From contig CAKZQG010000006.1 of assembly GCA_937139605.1 (NCBI GenBank), positions 91,133 to 155,132 on the forward strand: a stretch of 64,000 nucleotides of DNA, written 5' to 3'. The position numbers and the translations under genes were made by a program. Shown here piece by piece: positions 1-10,497 of this stretch (position 1 is the first letter of the stretch; every line of letters starts with the position of its first letter). The stretch is from an uncultured bacterium. GTDB lineage: Bacteria; DRYD01. Under the pieces are notes generated by a model. The model was not told the origin of the DNA. It searched no databases and saw nothing but the letters and a program-made list of their open reading frames with translations.

Positions 1-183
1 TCCTGCCATAAATATTTTAGAATCTCTACTTAATCCTGAAACATCTTTAAATATCAAATACAAATAATAATAATCTTTTTGTTTTTTTAATTTCCCTAAA
101 TAAAACATAACAATAATAATAGAAATAATAAACATTAAAAATAATGTTCCAACTTTTATTAAAATATTCCTTGAATACTCCAT
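1..183 (-). CDS. MlaD/MCE family lipid-transport protein, N-terminal part (runs off window)
   Basis: This is my own translation; the ORF track does not list it. It reads MEYSRNILIKVGTLFLMFII, with one membrane anchor at about residues 8-29, and then a soluble stretch with FKDVSGLSRDSKIFMAG. That matches the start of the MCE domain of MlaD-type proteins (a beta strand followed by a GL..GS.V...G motif). Family members are inner-membrane-anchored, periplasm-facing hexamers that carry phospholipid between inner and outer membrane. Only 61 codons are inside the window and the gene continues past base 1. The gap to the next gene (start at 944, stop at 204) is 20 bp, so they may be co-transcribed. 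Family assignment rests on a short segment. Confidence 0.7.
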   Translation of the reverse strand, partial: MEYSRNILIKVGTLFLMFIISIIIVMFYLGKLKKQKDYYYLYLIFKDVSGLSRDSKIFMAG

Positions 184-203
184 AGTAATTTTATTTTTTA
201 TAA

Positions 204-944
204 TTATATTTTATTAAAAAAAAAGTAAATTAAAAACTTGAGTAATTTTATATTTCGTTTAATTCTTTTAGGGTCTTGAATAGTTCTGTAAAGCCATTCT
301 AATTTTAGTTTTTTAATAATAAAAGGAGCTCTTTTGTAATAATTTCCCCACACATCTATACTCCCACCAATCCCCATAAATATATTTGATTTTATTTTAT
401 TAATATTATTATTAATCCAAAATTCTTGCTTTGGACTACCTAAACCTACCAGTAAAACTTCTACCTCCTTTAGGTTAATTAAATCTATAATTTTTTGATC
501 TTCTTTAAAATAACCGTTATGATACCCAACAATATTAGAATTGGGATACTTTTTTATTAAATTAATAACAGCGTTTTCTATTATTTCTTGCTTTGTTCCT
601 AAAATGAAAGTTCTATATCCTTTTGAAATGATATTTTCAGCTAAATCTATACCATTAATTGGTTCTATATTTAAATTATATTTTTTATTTACATAAAAAC
701 ATACCCCATTAGATTCCAGTATAATTTCAGATCTATTTAAAATATCTAAAAATTCATTATTATTTAAAGAATCTATAACCATTTCAGTATTCAAAGTAAC
801 TATTTGAATTTTAGATTGAGATTTTATTACCTGATCTATTTTATTTAAAATCTCATCTATAGAAAAATACACATCTTTGATAATAATATTAGATATTTTT
901 AAAGTTCTTAGATCTTTTTTTAAATTATTTTTGGTTATAAACAT
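204..944 (-). CDS. WecG/TagA/CpsF-family glycosyltransferase
   Basis: A 246-residue protein of the usual size for family GT26. It has the family core: TLNTEMVID near residue 50, an SNGVCFY segment near 80, PINGIDLAENI near 96-106, and the signature LLVGLGSPKQEFWI near 163-176. These enzymes add a UDP-activated sugar (ManNAc or ManNAcA type) to an undecaprenyl-linked glycan during surface-polymer synthesis, at the inner face of the membrane. The C-terminal stretch AP.IIKKLKLEWLYRTIQDPKR is also typical. It lies 21 bp downstream of lepB and upstream of the MCE gene. The donor and acceptor cannot be deduced. I see no clear ribosome binding site before the listed start. Confidence 0.87.
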   Translation of the reverse strand: MFITKNNLKKDLRTLKISNIIIKDVYFSIDEILNKIDQVIKSQSKIQIVTLNTEMVIDSLNNNEFLDILNRSEIILESNGVCFYVNKKYNLNIEPINGIDLAENIISKGYRTFILGTKQEIIENAVINLIKKYPNSNIVGYHNGYFKEDQKIIDLINLKEVEVLLVGLGSPKQEFWINNNINKIKSNIFMGIGGSIDVWGNYYKRAPFIIKKLKLEWLYRTIQDPKRIKRNIKLLKFLIYFFFNKI

Positions 945-965
945 ATTAATAAATTGAATATATTA

Positions 966-1628
966 TTATTTTTCTTTAAAAGGATTGCTTAATATTTTAA
1001 TTCTATTAAATGGGAAAATAATGACTAAAGCTTTAGATTTAATATTATTTTTATCAACAAAAGGGTTATCCCATAAATGACTATCATAACTATTAGGCCT
1101 ATTATCTCCTAGGAAAAAATATTTGTCCTCAGGTACTTCAATCGGCCCATAGCTATAATAATCTCTATAAACTAAATAATCTTCTTTTATTAATTTATCA
1201 TTAATATAAAGATTCCCTTGATCAATAAACACTTTTTCCTTAGGTAATCCTATAAGTCGTTTAATATATAATCTATTTTCATTAATAATAGGGGGTTTAA
1301 AGATTAGAATATCCCCTCTATGAACTTTTAGTCCGTCTTTGGAATTAAACCAGATTTTATTAACTCCAAAAACAATGTCACCTGGTTTTAAAGTAGGAAC
1401 CATCGAAGAAGAAGGGATTATATAAAGTCTACCTATAAAAGTAATAACAAAAAAAGCTAATAAAGAAGCATAAAAGGCACTATCAATCCACTCTTTTAGT
1501 GTATCCTTATTAATCTTTTTTAAGAAACTAGGTAACCAAATTCTAGGAAAACTAAACCAATTATTACTAATCCCTATCTTTATAAAAAACAAAACAATTA
1601 TTATAAAAACTAAAACTAAATCATTCAT
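966..1628 (-). CDS. lepB: Signal peptidase I
   Basis: A 220-residue type I signal peptidase that cleaves signal peptides from exported proteins at the outer face of the inner membrane. One hydrophobic segment sits at residues 3-17 and another at about 50-70. The catalytic serine is S75 in PSSSMVPTL, and the catalytic lysine is K123 in YIKRLIGLPKE. The downstream box FFLGDNRPNSYDSHLWD (S.DSR-type) is present as SYDSHLW, with His in place of the usual Arg. Length is normal for a diderm or thermophile LepB. It lies between hpf and the glycosyltransferase with short gaps. Confidence 0.95.
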   Translation of the reverse strand: MNDLVLVFIIIVLFFIKIGISNNWFSFPRIWLPSFLKKINKDTLKEWIDSAFYASLLAFFVITFIGRLYIIPSSSMVPTLKPGDIVFGVNKIWFNSKDGLKVHRGDILIFKPPIINENRLYIKRLIGLPKEKVFIDQGNLYINDKLIKEDYLVYRDYYSYGPIEVPEDKYFFLGDNRPNSYDSHLWDNPFVDKNNIKSKALVIIFPFNRIKILSNPFKEK

Positions 1629-1654
1629 ACTTTCTTCTTAATAAAATTTAAAAA

Positions 1655-2227
1655 TTAAATAACTATTTCGGAAATAGAAATAGTATTATTATCAATTTTT
1701 TCAATAAAACTTAGTTTATCTGTATCTCTATTATAAAATATCATATATTTTAATTCATTATCAGCTAAGATAGAATTAACCGCTTTATTTTCAGAAATGA
1801 CAGGTACAGATAATCTCTTACGAATTATATCAATTTCTTTAGTTTTTAGATTAGATAAATTGGCTTCAGTATTTTCTTTATTTTCTAATTGTCCTAATTT
1901 CATTTTATGACGAGAACCAACTATAACCTTATCTTTATATTTAGATAATTTAACTTCTAAAGAATCAACAATTGAATTAATTACATCATATAAATCATTA
2001 GCATTGTCTTTAATAACTATTTCTTCCCCATCCAAATTTAAAATAGCTTTAATATTATAGAACCCTTTTTGATAATCTATATATAAATCAAGATAAACAC
2101 TATCTTCATTATTTACAAATTTTTCTATTTTGGAAAAATACCTATCCAATCGTTCAAATTTTTGAGAAATATTCTTTCTAATGCTATCATCTAAATTGAT
2201 TCCTTTAGAATAAAAAATTATCTTCAT
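1655..2227 (-). CDS. hpf: Ribosome hibernation promoting factor, long form
   Basis: A 190-residue protein with an N-terminal S30AE/RaiA domain (about 1-100; KIIFYSKGINLDDSIRKNISQKFERLDRYF is typical) and a C-terminal domain at about 130-190 (VISENKAVNSILADNELKYMIFYNRDTDKLSFIEK). That matches the long HPF, which alone dimerises 70S ribosomes into inactive 100S particles in slow growth. The linker is rich in Lys and Asn. A ribosome binding site (AAAAGGGGGAT on the coding strand) precedes the start. It lies downstream of the HD-GYP gene, with a 26-bp gap. Confidence 0.92.
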   Translation of the reverse strand: MKIIFYSKGINLDDSIRKNISQKFERLDRYFSKIEKFVNNEDSVYLDLYIDYQKGFYNIKAILNLDGEEIVIKDNANDLYDVINSIVDSLEVKLSKYKDKVIVGSRHKMKLGQLENKENTEANLSNLKTKEIDIIRKRLSVPVISENKAVNSILADNELKYMIFYNRDTDKLSFIEKIDNNTISISEIVI

Positions 2228-2253
2228 AGTTTCTATCCCCCTTTTATTGTTTT

Positions 2254-4053
2254 TTATTGATTTAGATTAAGATTTTTTGATTTTCTTTTTTCAAGTACTC
2301 TAAAGAAGGCATCAACTACTTCTGGATAAAATTGCTTCCCTCTTTCGCTTTTAATAATTTCAATAGCTTTTTGTTCAGAAGCATAATGCTTATTATAAGG
2401 TCTTGGAGTAGAAATAGCATCGTAAGTATCAGCAATAGAAATAATATTTGCTCCTAATGGTAAATCTCTACCTGATATACCCCTTGGATAGCCTTTACCA
2501 TCTAATCTTTCATGATGATATAAAACATATACAGGGATCCCCCTTTCTCTAAATAGAGAAATTTTAGATAAAATCTTATATCCTTCTTCAGAATGAGTTT
2601 TAATCACCTCTCTTTCTTCAACAGTTAAAGGACCCTGCTTAGCTAATATACTATCAGGAATAGCTAGTTTCCCTATATCATGTAGAATTCCTGCTATCCT
2701 TATTTTTTCTACTTCTTCAGGCGGTAACCCCATTTCTTTAGCGATTTCAGCAGCTAACTCCCCTACCCTAGTTGTATGTAAAACTGGCGTATATTTATCT
2801 TTTGCTTCTATAGCACTACTAAATGCTACTATCGTTTCATTAAACGCATCTTCTATTCTTTTTAACAAAATAGCATTATGTATTAATATCCCTGCCTGGA
2901 CTCCTAAAAGTTCTAAAAACATTTTATCTACTTCAGTAAATAAATCTTCTTTATTATTAAAAGCAACCATAACACCTATACTATTACCTAAACTATCAAC
3001 AATTGGTACCATTAAAACCTCATAAACTTCATATGTCATTAAACTTAACTCTTCTAAAAATTTATAATTAATAACTTCTGATTCTTCAAATCCTTGATAA
3101 TAAATATTTTTTCTTTTATTAACATGAATAGTTATTTTTTTAATAAATACTTCTCTAATAAATCTATTAATAACGTTATTAGAGGGTTGGTCAGCTAAAG
3201 TCTTCATTTTAGTAACAATAGGTTTAGGTACTTCATAAACAAATTCAGGATTAATTATTTTATTTCTTTCTAATAATATCACAACACTATGAGCAAATAC
3301 AATATTTTTAATTTCATTACCTAGTACCTCTAATTGTTCTTTTATATTTCTAACCTTAGAAGCAAGCAATTTATTAATTTCAAATATTTTTTCTTGTTTT
3401 TCTTTAAGAAGAATAGCAAATCTACTTTTTTCCATTGCTTCTTTAGCTTTAGAATATGCTACCCTTTGAGCTTCGTCTATTTTCTTATGAGCATAATCTA
3501 ACACCTGGGATTTATAATAATCTAATACAAAACTCCTGATGGATCTAAATATAATTAAAGAAAGTATCATTAAAACAAGAATAAATACTACTAATCCTAA
3601 AATAAAACCATCTATATTTTTTAAATTCCTAAATAACTTAGAATTAATAAATATTGAAACTAAATTAACCCCTAAAAAAGTGATAAAAAATATCCCACTA
3701 TAAATCTCAGTTTTACTAAAAATATTTAAAAAAGAAAAAGGAATAATAGAAAAGAATGAATAAAAAATAAAAAGTGGATTATATTTTACCATAAAAAATG
3801 ATAAAACAATAATAGAAATAGCTTGTAAAAAAAACGTTAATTTAAAATTATCTATACTAAAATCCCTAAAATAAGGAATAAATACAATAAAAACCAATAT
3901 TAAACTTATAATAATTAAAGTATAATCTATTTTACCACCTGTAAAAAAATAAAAGAAAAACAATGTTAATAAAATAAAACCAGAAAATATTAAATTAATA
4001 TTAAATAAATCTTTTCTTAATTTTATTAAATCTACTTCTATAATACTACTCAT
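2254..4053 (-). CDS. Membrane GAF-HD-GYP protein, likely cyclic-di-GMP phosphodiesterase
   Basis: A 599-residue protein. About six hydrophobic segments cover residues 15-180, then a charged helical linker (180-245), a GAF-like domain (about 245-400) and a C-terminal HD-GYP domain (about 405-590). The HD-GYP metal and substrate motifs are intact: HDIGKLAIPDSILAKQG and HHERLDGKGYPRG. HD-GYP proteins hydrolyse c-di-GMP (or related cyclic dinucleotides) at a di- or tri-iron centre. Here a membrane and GAF sensor would control it. It may connect to the PilT and PilZ-like genes in the same block, but this is inference. Confidence 0.9.
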   Translation of the reverse strand: MSSIIEVDLIKLRKDLFNINLIFSGFILLTLFFFYFFTGGKIDYTLIIISLILVFIVFIPYFRDFSIDNFKLTFFLQAISIIVLSFFMVKYNPLFIFYSFFSIIPFSFLNIFSKTEIYSGIFFITFLGVNLVSIFINSKLFRNLKNIDGFILGLVVFILVLMILSLIIFRSIRSFVLDYYKSQVLDYAHKKIDEAQRVAYSKAKEAMEKSRFAILLKEKQEKIFEINKLLASKVRNIKEQLEVLGNEIKNIVFAHSVVILLERNKIINPEFVYEVPKPIVTKMKTLADQPSNNVINRFIREVFIKKITIHVNKRKNIYYQGFEESEVINYKFLEELSLMTYEVYEVLMVPIVDSLGNSIGVMVAFNNKEDLFTEVDKMFLELLGVQAGILIHNAILLKRIEDAFNETIVAFSSAIEAKDKYTPVLHTTRVGELAAEIAKEMGLPPEEVEKIRIAGILHDIGKLAIPDSILAKQGPLTVEEREVIKTHSEEGYKILSKISLFRERGIPVYVLYHHERLDGKGYPRGISGRDLPLGANIISIADTYDAISTPRPYNKHYASEQKAIEIIKSERGKQFYPEVVDAFFRVLEKRKSKNLNLNQ

Positions 4054-4077
4054 ATTTTATTAGATTTAATTTTATTA

Positions 4078-5364
4078 TTAAGCACTTTTAGGTAATTTAG
4101 ATAATTTTTCTTCTATTTCTTTTATATAATCCATATTTATGACAATATTTTTATTTTTTTTATTATTAGATGGTAATTCATACATAAGATCTAAAAGGAT
4201 ATCTTCTAAAATGGATTTAAGAGCACGAGCACCAGTTTTTGATTCATATGCTTTTTTTGCTATATACTTTATAACTTCTTTTTCAAATTCTAATTTTATA
4301 TTATCCAATGCGAAGAGTTTCTGATATTGTTTTATAATTGCATTCTTAGGTTTAATTAAAATATCTTCTAATTCTCTTAAAGATAATTTACTTAAAGTAG
4401 CAACAACTGGGAATCTCCCAATAAATTCCGGAATAAATCCATATTTTAATAAATCATCATTATTAACATAATTAAATATATTTTCATTTTCTTGATATTT
4501 AGAAGGATTAACTCTAAAACCTAAAGCAGAAGATTTTAGTCTTTGCTTTATAATATCTTCTAATCCACTAAAAGCACCACCTGCTATAAATAAAATATTG
4601 GTTGTATCGATTTGAATATATTGTTGATGAGGATGCTTTCTTCCACCTGTAGGGGGTACATTAGCAATAGTACCTTCTAAAATTTTAAGGAGTGCTTGTT
4701 GAACACCTTCACCAGAAACATCTCTAGTTATAGAAGGGTTATCTGCACTTTTCTTAGCTATTTTATCTATTTCATCTATATAACATATACCTATTTGAGC
4801 ATAATTAATATCAAAATCTGCAGCTTGGATTAGCCTTAATAAAATATTTTCTACATCTTCTCCAACATATCCAGCTTCAGTTATAGAAGTAGCATCAGAA
4901 ATAGAAAATGGAACATTAAGAATTTTAGCTAAAGTACTTGCTAAATAAGTTTTACCAGAACCTGTTGGCCCTATTAATAAAATATTAGATTTCGGTAATT
5001 CTACTTCATCTAATGATAATTCCCTAGTTAGTTCATTAGAATTAACAAATACTCTTTTATAATGATTATAAACAGCTACTGATAATACTTTTTTGGCTTC
5101 TTCCTGACCAATAACATAATCATCTAAGTATCTTTTTATTTCTACTGGAGTTAATAAATTTATTTTTTTATCTTTTTTTATGTTATTTTGAACTAATGAT
5201 TTATCATTAAATAAAGAAGAAACAGAAGAAGATAATTCGGGCTTTAAATTAACTAATGTAGAAAAACCGACTAATAAGCAATCCTCACATATATAAGATT
5301 CTTTACCTTGTAAAATAATTTTCTTTTCAGTATTAATAGTTTTACCACAAAAATTACATTTCAT
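4078..5364 (-). CDS. clpX: ATP-dependent Clp protease ATP-binding subunit ClpX
   Basis: A 428-residue AAA+ unfoldase that feeds substrates to ClpP. The N-terminal zinc domain has CNFC near residues 3-6 and CEDC near 27-30. The AAA module carries Walker A GPTGSGKT, the pore loop GYVGEDVEN, Walker B IDEIDKIA, the RKHPHQ loop and the sensor region [12 protein letters not shown]. Full length. A good ribosome binding site (AAAGGGGAT) lies just before the ATG. No clpP is visible nearby, so clpX is separated from clpP here. valS lies 19 bp upstream in the same direction. Confidence 0.97.
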   Translation of the reverse strand: MKCNFCGKTINTEKKIILQGKESYICEDCLLVGFSTLVNLKPELSSSVSSLFNDKSLVQNNIKKDKKINLLTPVEIKRYLDDYVIGQEEAKKVLSVAVYNHYKRVFVNSNELTRELSLDEVELPKSNILLIGPTGSGKTYLASTLAKILNVPFSISDATSITEAGYVGEDVENILLRLIQAADFDINYAQIGICYIDEIDKIAKKSADNPSITRDVSGEGVQQALLKILEGTIANVPPTGGRKHPHQQYIQIDTTNILFIAGGAFSGLEDIIKQRLKSSALGFRVNPSKYQENENIFNYVNNDDLLKYGFIPEFIGRFPVVATLSKLSLRELEDILIKPKNAIIKQYQKLFALDNIKLEFEKEVIKYIAKKAYESKTGARALKSILEDILLDLMYELPSNNKKNKNIVINMDYIKEIEEKLSKLPKSA

Positions 5365-5383
5365 TATTAATCCCCTTTAAATA

Positions 5384-8071
5384 TTAATTTTTTAATAAAT
5401 TTAATATTTCGTTATTTTTATTTATTATTTCATTTATTTGTATGATTTCATTTTTATAATTTTGAATTACCTCAGGATTAGCTTTATTTATAAAATCAAC
5501 ATTATTTAATAATTTTTCAATCTTTTCTTTTTGAGTAATTTTATTATTTAGTTCTTTTAATATATAATTTCTATAAAATTCAATTAAATCTTTTCCAATA
5601 AAGATTCTTATAGAAATCCCATTATAATATAAATCATAATACTTAAATTCATTATTAACTAATTGATTATCTAATAATTCTTTTATTTTAGATTTAGTAA
5701 AAATAGAAACAAGATTTAATAAATCAAAAATATATTCATTTTTAAAATATCTATCAAGATTTTCTAAAGATATAAGAACTTCATTTAATTTTATATTATT
5801 TTGTTTAGAAACAAAGAATATATCATTAATATATGGTCTTAAAAATTTTATTAATTCTATTAAATCATCAATAATTTTAATCTCTTTTAAACTATCTGCT
5901 ATACTTAATTTTTGATTAAGAAGATTTTCTAATTCATTTATAGTTATATTAAAAATAACTTGATTAAATAAATTTTTATAAATATAATAACTAACAAACG
6001 GAGCAATTGGATGTAAATATACTAATATTACTTTAATAATTAATTCAATTGTTTCTTTAAATTTATTTAATTCTATAAATTTAGTAAACTCTATATACCA
6101 ATCACAAAACACATTCCAAACAAAATGATATAAATCAATAACGTAATCAAAAAATCTATACTCTTTAACATAGTTTTCCAAATTCTTAAGCAAATTTAAA
6201 GTTTTTAATAATATCCAAGAATTAATTAAATTAATAAATTGCTCATTTTGAATTTTATATTTAAAATCATATGAATTAGATAATCTAAATTGATAATATC
6301 TAATGGAATTCCAGATTTTATTAATAAAATTCCTAGCCATTTCTATTTTTTCATAATTAAATTTAACATCTTGAGATTCCCCAACTTGTAAAATAAGCCC
6401 CATTCTAGTAGAATCTGCGCCGTATTTTTCAATTAATTCTAAGGGATCAATGCCAGTACCTAAGGATTTACTCATTCTTTTACCACTTGGAGCTAGTATA
6501 ACTGCATGTATAATAACATCTTTAAAAGGAATTTCATTAATAAATTCTAAGGACATAAATATCATCCTACTAACCCATAAAAATAATATTTCTCTAGCAG
6601 TAGTTAAAACATTAGTAGGGTAATAAAATTGTTTATATTGATTAAATTTTTGTTGATCAGGCCAGAACATAACAGCAAATGGCCATAACGCAGAACTAAA
6701 CCACGTATCTAAAACATCCTCCTCTTGATAAATATTACTTGAATTACATTTAATACAATTTTTAATTTCATTTCTTTCATCTGCCCAAACATTTAAACAA
6801 TCTTTACAATAGAATACGGGGATCCTATGTCCCCAAACTATCTGCCTAGATACACACCAATCCTCTATATTTTCATACCAATCTAAAACCACTTTTTTAA
6901 ATACTTTAGGATAAAACCTTATCTTTTCATCTTTAACTGCTTGAATAGCTCTAAAAATTAAAGGATCATTTTTATCCATTTTAATAAACCACTGATCAGA
7001 ATAATATGGCTCGATAATATTATCACATCTATAACAATGTCCTATATTACTTTTATGAGGTTCTATTTTTACTAATAGTCCTAATTCTTGTAAATCTTTA
7101 ACTATTTCTTCTCTAGCTTTAAATCTTTCTAATAAATGATATTTGCTTGTAGGTAAATTAATAGTAGCTTCATTTGTAAATATGTTTATAATATCTATTT
7201 CAATGCCTTTTTCTTTAAGATTTTTATAGATTTTATAGTCATTAAAATCATGAGCAGGTGTTACCTTTAATGCTCCACTACCAAACGACATATCAACTTC
7301 TTCAACTGCTAAAACTGGAACCAATCTATTAACTAAAGGTACAAAAACCCTTTTCCCAATATATTTTAAATACCTTTCATCTTTAGGATTAACAGCAACA
7401 GCAGTGTCTGCTAACAGAGTTTCCGGTCTTGTTGTTGCTATTACTATATAATCTTCTAAATCCTCTAATTTATATTTTATATAATATAAATTAGTTTCTT
7501 TTTCTTTATAAACTACTTCTAAATCAGATAGACTTGTTAAACATCTACTACACCAATTTATAACTCTTTTACCTTTGTAAATATATCCTTTATTAAAAAG
7601 ATGTACAAAAGCTTTTTTAACAGCTATAGTATAATCTTCATCCATAGTAAATCTCGCTTTATCAAAATAAGCATATATCCCTAATTTCTTAAATTGTTCT
7701 AAAATGATATTTCCATACTCTTCTTTCCATTCCCAAATATACTTTAAAAATTCACTATTAGATAAATCTTTACGTTTGATCCCTTGTTTTAGTAATTTTT
7801 TTTCTACGACATTTTGAGTAGCAATCCCTGCATGATCAGTTCCAATAAACCAAACACTATCATAACCCTTAAGTAAATGATATCTAATTAGAAAATCTTG
7901 AATAGTATTATTAAGAGCATGTCCCATATGTAAAGAACCAGTTACATTAGGAGGAGGAACTACTATAGAATAACTAGGCTCCTTAAATTTCGGCTCTACC
8001 TTATTTAATTCATAAAATTCTTTTAATAAATTATCTTCTATGTATTTATGTTCATAATTTTTTTCTAACAT
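5384..8071 (-). CDS. valS: Valyl-tRNA synthetase
   Basis: An 895-residue class Ia aminoacyl-tRNA synthetase that charges tRNA-Val in the cytoplasm. The HIGH motif is PPNVTGSLHMGHALN near residues 38-52 and the KMSKS motif is GKRMSKSLGTG near 530. The editing domain (CP1) includes ATTRPETLLADTAVAV and GSGALKVTPAHDFNDY. A zinc-finger-like segment has C..C pairs (FYCKDC and IKCNSC-type). The C-terminal coiled coil is Lys/Asn-rich. Length is normal. Confidence 0.97.
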   Translation of the reverse strand: MLEKNYEHKYIEDNLLKEFYELNKVEPKFKEPSYSIVVPPPNVTGSLHMGHALNNTIQDFLIRYHLLKGYDSVWFIGTDHAGIATQNVVEKKLLKQGIKRKDLSNSEFLKYIWEWKEEYGNIILEQFKKLGIYAYFDKARFTMDEDYTIAVKKAFVHLFNKGYIYKGKRVINWCSRCLTSLSDLEVVYKEKETNLYYIKYKLEDLEDYIVIATTRPETLLADTAVAVNPKDERYLKYIGKRVFVPLVNRLVPVLAVEEVDMSFGSGALKVTPAHDFNDYKIYKNLKEKGIEIDIINIFTNEATINLPTSKYHLLERFKAREEIVKDLQELGLLVKIEPHKSNIGHCYRCDNIIEPYYSDQWFIKMDKNDPLIFRAIQAVKDEKIRFYPKVFKKVVLDWYENIEDWCVSRQIVWGHRIPVFYCKDCLNVWADERNEIKNCIKCNSSNIYQEEDVLDTWFSSALWPFAVMFWPDQQKFNQYKQFYYPTNVLTTAREILFLWVSRMIFMSLEFINEIPFKDVIIHAVILAPSGKRMSKSLGTGIDPLELIEKYGADSTRMGLILQVGESQDVKFNYEKIEMARNFINKIWNSIRYYQFRLSNSYDFKYKIQNEQFINLINSWILLKTLNLLKNLENYVKEYRFFDYVIDLYHFVWNVFCDWYIEFTKFIELNKFKETIELIIKVILVYLHPIAPFVSYYIYKNLFNQVIFNITINELENLLNQKLSIADSLKEIKIIDDLIELIKFLRPYINDIFFVSKQNNIKLNEVLISLENLDRYFKNEYIFDLLNLVSIFTKSKIKELLDNQLVNNEFKYYDLYYNGISIRIFIGKDLIEFYRNYILKELNNKITQKEKIEKLLNNVDFINKANPEVIQNYKNEIIQINEIINKNNEILNLLKN

Positions 8072-8091
8072 ACCTATCTAATCTCCTATTT

Positions 8092-9156
8092 CTATTTTTC
8101 AATTAATTCATCTTCTAATAATGAATTATTATCTTGGTTATTTTTATTTAAGATATTATTAAAAGAGTAATTTTGGATAATAATTTTTTCAATGTGTTCT
8201 AAAATAGAAGGATTAGAACTAAGGAATTCTAATACTTTATCTTTTCCTTGTCCAATTTTTTCATTATTATAAGAATACCAAGAGCCCGTTTTATTAATAA
8301 TATTTAATTCTATAGCTAAATCAGCTACCTCAGATAATTTATCTATTCCTTGTCCAAAGATGATATTAAAAGTAGCTTCCCTAAATGGTGGTGCTACTTT
8401 ATTTTTTACTACTTTAGCTTTTATTTTTGCTCCAACATTAATATCCCCTTTTTTTATATTTTCAATTTTTTTTAGTTCAACTCTTACACTTGAATAGAAT
8501 TTTAAAGCTCTACCACCAGGCGTAGTTTCTGGATTTCCAAACATAATACCTACTTTCTCTCTTATTTGATTTATAAAAATAACAGCGGTTTTAGATTTAG
8601 CAATTAAAGCTGTTAATTTTCTTAAAGCTTGAGACATCAATCTTGCTTGTAATCCAATAAATTGATCTCCTATTTGCCCTTCTAACTCTGCTTGAGGTAC
8701 CAAAGCAGCTACAGAATCCACTACAATAATATCAACTGCATTAGATCTAGATAACATATCAACAATAGCTAAAGCCTGTTCCCCACTATCTGGTTGGCTT
8801 ATATATAGATTATCAATATCAACTCCTAACTTTTTAGCATATGTAGGATCCATAGCATGTTCAGCATCAATAAAAGCAGCAATCCCCCCATTTTTTTGGG
8901 CATTAGCTATAGCACATAAGGCTAATGTAGTTTTACCTGAAGATTCTTGTCCAAATATCTCAGATATCCTCCCCCGTGGAAATCCGCCAACCCCTAAAGC
9001 TAAATCTAAAGCTAAACTACCAGTAGAAATAGCCTCTACTTGCAGTTTTTCATATTGCCCTAATTTCATTATACTACCTTTTCCAAACTCTTTTTCTATT
9101 TGAGAAATAACACTTTTTAAAATAGCTTCTTTATTTTTATCTCTTAATTCCTCCAT
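8092..9156 (-). CDS. recA: Recombinase A
   Basis: A 354-residue RecA, the strand-exchange ATPase of homologous recombination and DNA-damage signalling. Walker A is GQESSGKTT (about 69-77). The L1 and L2 region has [26 protein letters not shown]. The C-terminus is short and acidic. The ATG has no good upstream ribosome binding site; a GGAGGA lies inside the coding start instead. A well-formed pseudoknot sits about 20 nt upstream (separate entry), so initiation could be regulated through RNA structure. I see no recognisable LexA box. Confidence 0.97.
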   Translation of the reverse strand: MEELRDKNKEAILKSVISQIEKEFGKGSIMKLGQYEKLQVEAISTGSLALDLALGVGGFPRGRISEIFGQESSGKTTLALCAIANAQKNGGIAAFIDAEHAMDPTYAKKLGVDIDNLYISQPDSGEQALAIVDMLSRSNAVDIIVVDSVAALVPQAELEGQIGDQFIGLQARLMSQALRKLTALIAKSKTAVIFINQIREKVGIMFGNPETTPGGRALKFYSSVRVELKKIENIKKGDINVGAKIKAKVVKNKVAPPFREATFNIIFGQGIDKLSEVADLAIELNIINKTGSWYSYNNEKIGQGKDKVLEFLSSNPSILEHIEKIIIQNYSFNNILNKNNQDNNSLLEDELIEK

Positions 9157-9175
9157 AGATTTGATAATATATAAA

Positions 9176-9212
9176 GCTGAAGAATTTATATTCCGCTACT
9201 TCAGCACGCGGA
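9176..9212 (-). promoter_or_regulatory. Candidate H-type pseudoknot in the recA leader
   Basis: On the coding strand, TCCGC pairs with GCGGA (5 bp) and GCTGAAG pairs with CTTCAGC (7 bp). The order is stem 1 5', GT, stem 2 5', TA, stem 1 3', a nine-base A/T-rich loop, stem 2 3'. The helices therefore cross as in a classical H-type pseudoknot. The 3' end is 19 nt before the recA ATG, after the fabF stop codon. It is G+C-rich against an AT-rich background. It could be a cis-regulatory RNA; it has no T-run like a terminator. I could not match it to a known riboswitch class. Confidence 0.55.
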
Positions 9213-9249
9213 GATAATAAAAAATTTAAATATATCAATATATATCTTT

Positions 9250-10485
9250 TTAAAAGAACTTTTTAAAAGCGACAACTACATTATGTCCTCCAAAACCAAA
9301 TGAATTTTTTAATGCGACATTTATTTCTCTATGAATTGCTTTATTAGGTGTATAATTCAAATCACATTCAGGATCAGGAGTACTATAATTAATAGTAGGA
9401 GGAATAGTTTTATTATATATAGCTAATACCGTAGCAATACTTTCAATAGCTCCTGCAGCTCCCAAAGTGTGACCTATCATAGATTTTATAGAACTTATAT
9501 TAATCTTATAAGCTCTATCGTTTAAAACTTCTTTTATAGCTTTTGTTTCAGTTTTATCGTTATAAGGTGTAGAAGTGCCATGAGCATTGATATAATCTAT
9601 TTCTTGAATATCAATATTATTTATAGCTAATTTAATAACTTGTTTAATAGAAGTAGCTTCAGGATCAGGGGCTGTAATATGATAAGCATCGCAAGTATGA
9701 GAATATCCAATAATTTCAGCATATATTTTAGAATCCCTTTTATTAGCTAAAGTTAAATTTTCAAGGATTAAAGCTCCTGCTCCTTCAGAAATAACAAATC
9801 CATCTCTATTTAAATCAAAAGGTCTAGAAGCAGTATTAGGGTCGTTATTTTTTGATAAAGCCCCCATATTTTCAAAGCCTGCAATAGCCATATTAGTAAT
9901 TGGAGCCTCAGAACCTACAACTATCCCTATATCTACCAAATTATTTTTAATAGCTAAATATGCTTCCCCTATAGCATGTAATGAACTTGAACAAGCACTT
10001 ACATATGTCAAATTAGGACCTTTTATATTATAAATAATTCCTATCCAACCTGCAAGGATATTCACAATCATTTTAGGTACAAAAAACGGAGATACTTTAG
10101 AATTTCCATTATTTAAATAAACAAATGTTTGCTCTTCAAAAGTTTCAATTCCTCCGATCCCAGAACCAACAAAAACCCCTATTCTAAACGGATCATAATT
10201 ATTTAATTTAATATTTGAATCCTTAAGAGCTAACTCAGCAGCAGCTAAACCATAATGAGTATATCTATCCATTTTTCTTATATGCTTTTTATCTATGTAA
10301 TTAGAAGGATCAAAAGATGAAGGAATTAAACCTGCTATTTTTGTTTTAAAAGTTTCTGTATTTATCCTATTATTAATAGTTATTCCATTTTTACCATTAA
10401 CTAAATTACTCCAGAATTCATTTATATCTAATCCTAAGGGACAGATAACTCCTAATCCTGTAATAACTACTCTATTATTATTCAT
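9250..10485 (-). CDS. fabF: Beta-ketoacyl-[acyl-carrier-protein] synthase II
   Basis: A 411-residue condensing enzyme of type II fatty-acid elongation. The active-site triad is visible: Cys in YVSACSSSLHAIG (about residue 164), His in NAHGTSTPYNDKTE (about 302) and His in MIGHTLGAAGAIES (about 338). Length and C-terminal NSFGFGGHNVVVAFK match FabF. It lies between recA (downstream) and tRNA-His (upstream). No acpP or fabG neighbours are present, unlike the usual fab cluster. Confidence 0.96.
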   Translation of the reverse strand: MNNNRVVITGLGVICPLGLDINEFWSNLVNGKNGITINNRINTETFKTKIAGLIPSSFDPSNYIDKKHIRKMDRYTHYGLAAAELALKDSNIKLNNYDPFRIGVFVGSGIGGIETFEEQTFVYLNNGNSKVSPFFVPKMIVNILAGWIGIIYNIKGPNLTYVSACSSSLHAIGEAYLAIKNNLVDIGIVVGSEAPITNMAIAGFENMGALSKNNDPNTASRPFDLNRDGFVISEGAGALILENLTLANKRDSKIYAEIIGYSHTCDAYHITAPDPEATSIKQVIKLAINNIDIQEIDYINAHGTSTPYNDKTETKAIKEVLNDRAYKINISSIKSMIGHTLGAAGAIESIATVLAIYNKTIPPTINYSTPDPECDLNYTPNKAIHREINVALKNSFGFGGHNVVVAFKKFF

Positions 10486-10497
10486 AAATCAATAGAG

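Noticed and set aside
5384-8071. Possible frameshift or intein in valS
   Set aside because: The reading frame is continuous and all motifs are in the expected order at normal length.
9176-9212. Intrinsic terminator of fabF
   Set aside because: The helices cross and no T-run follows on the minus strand.
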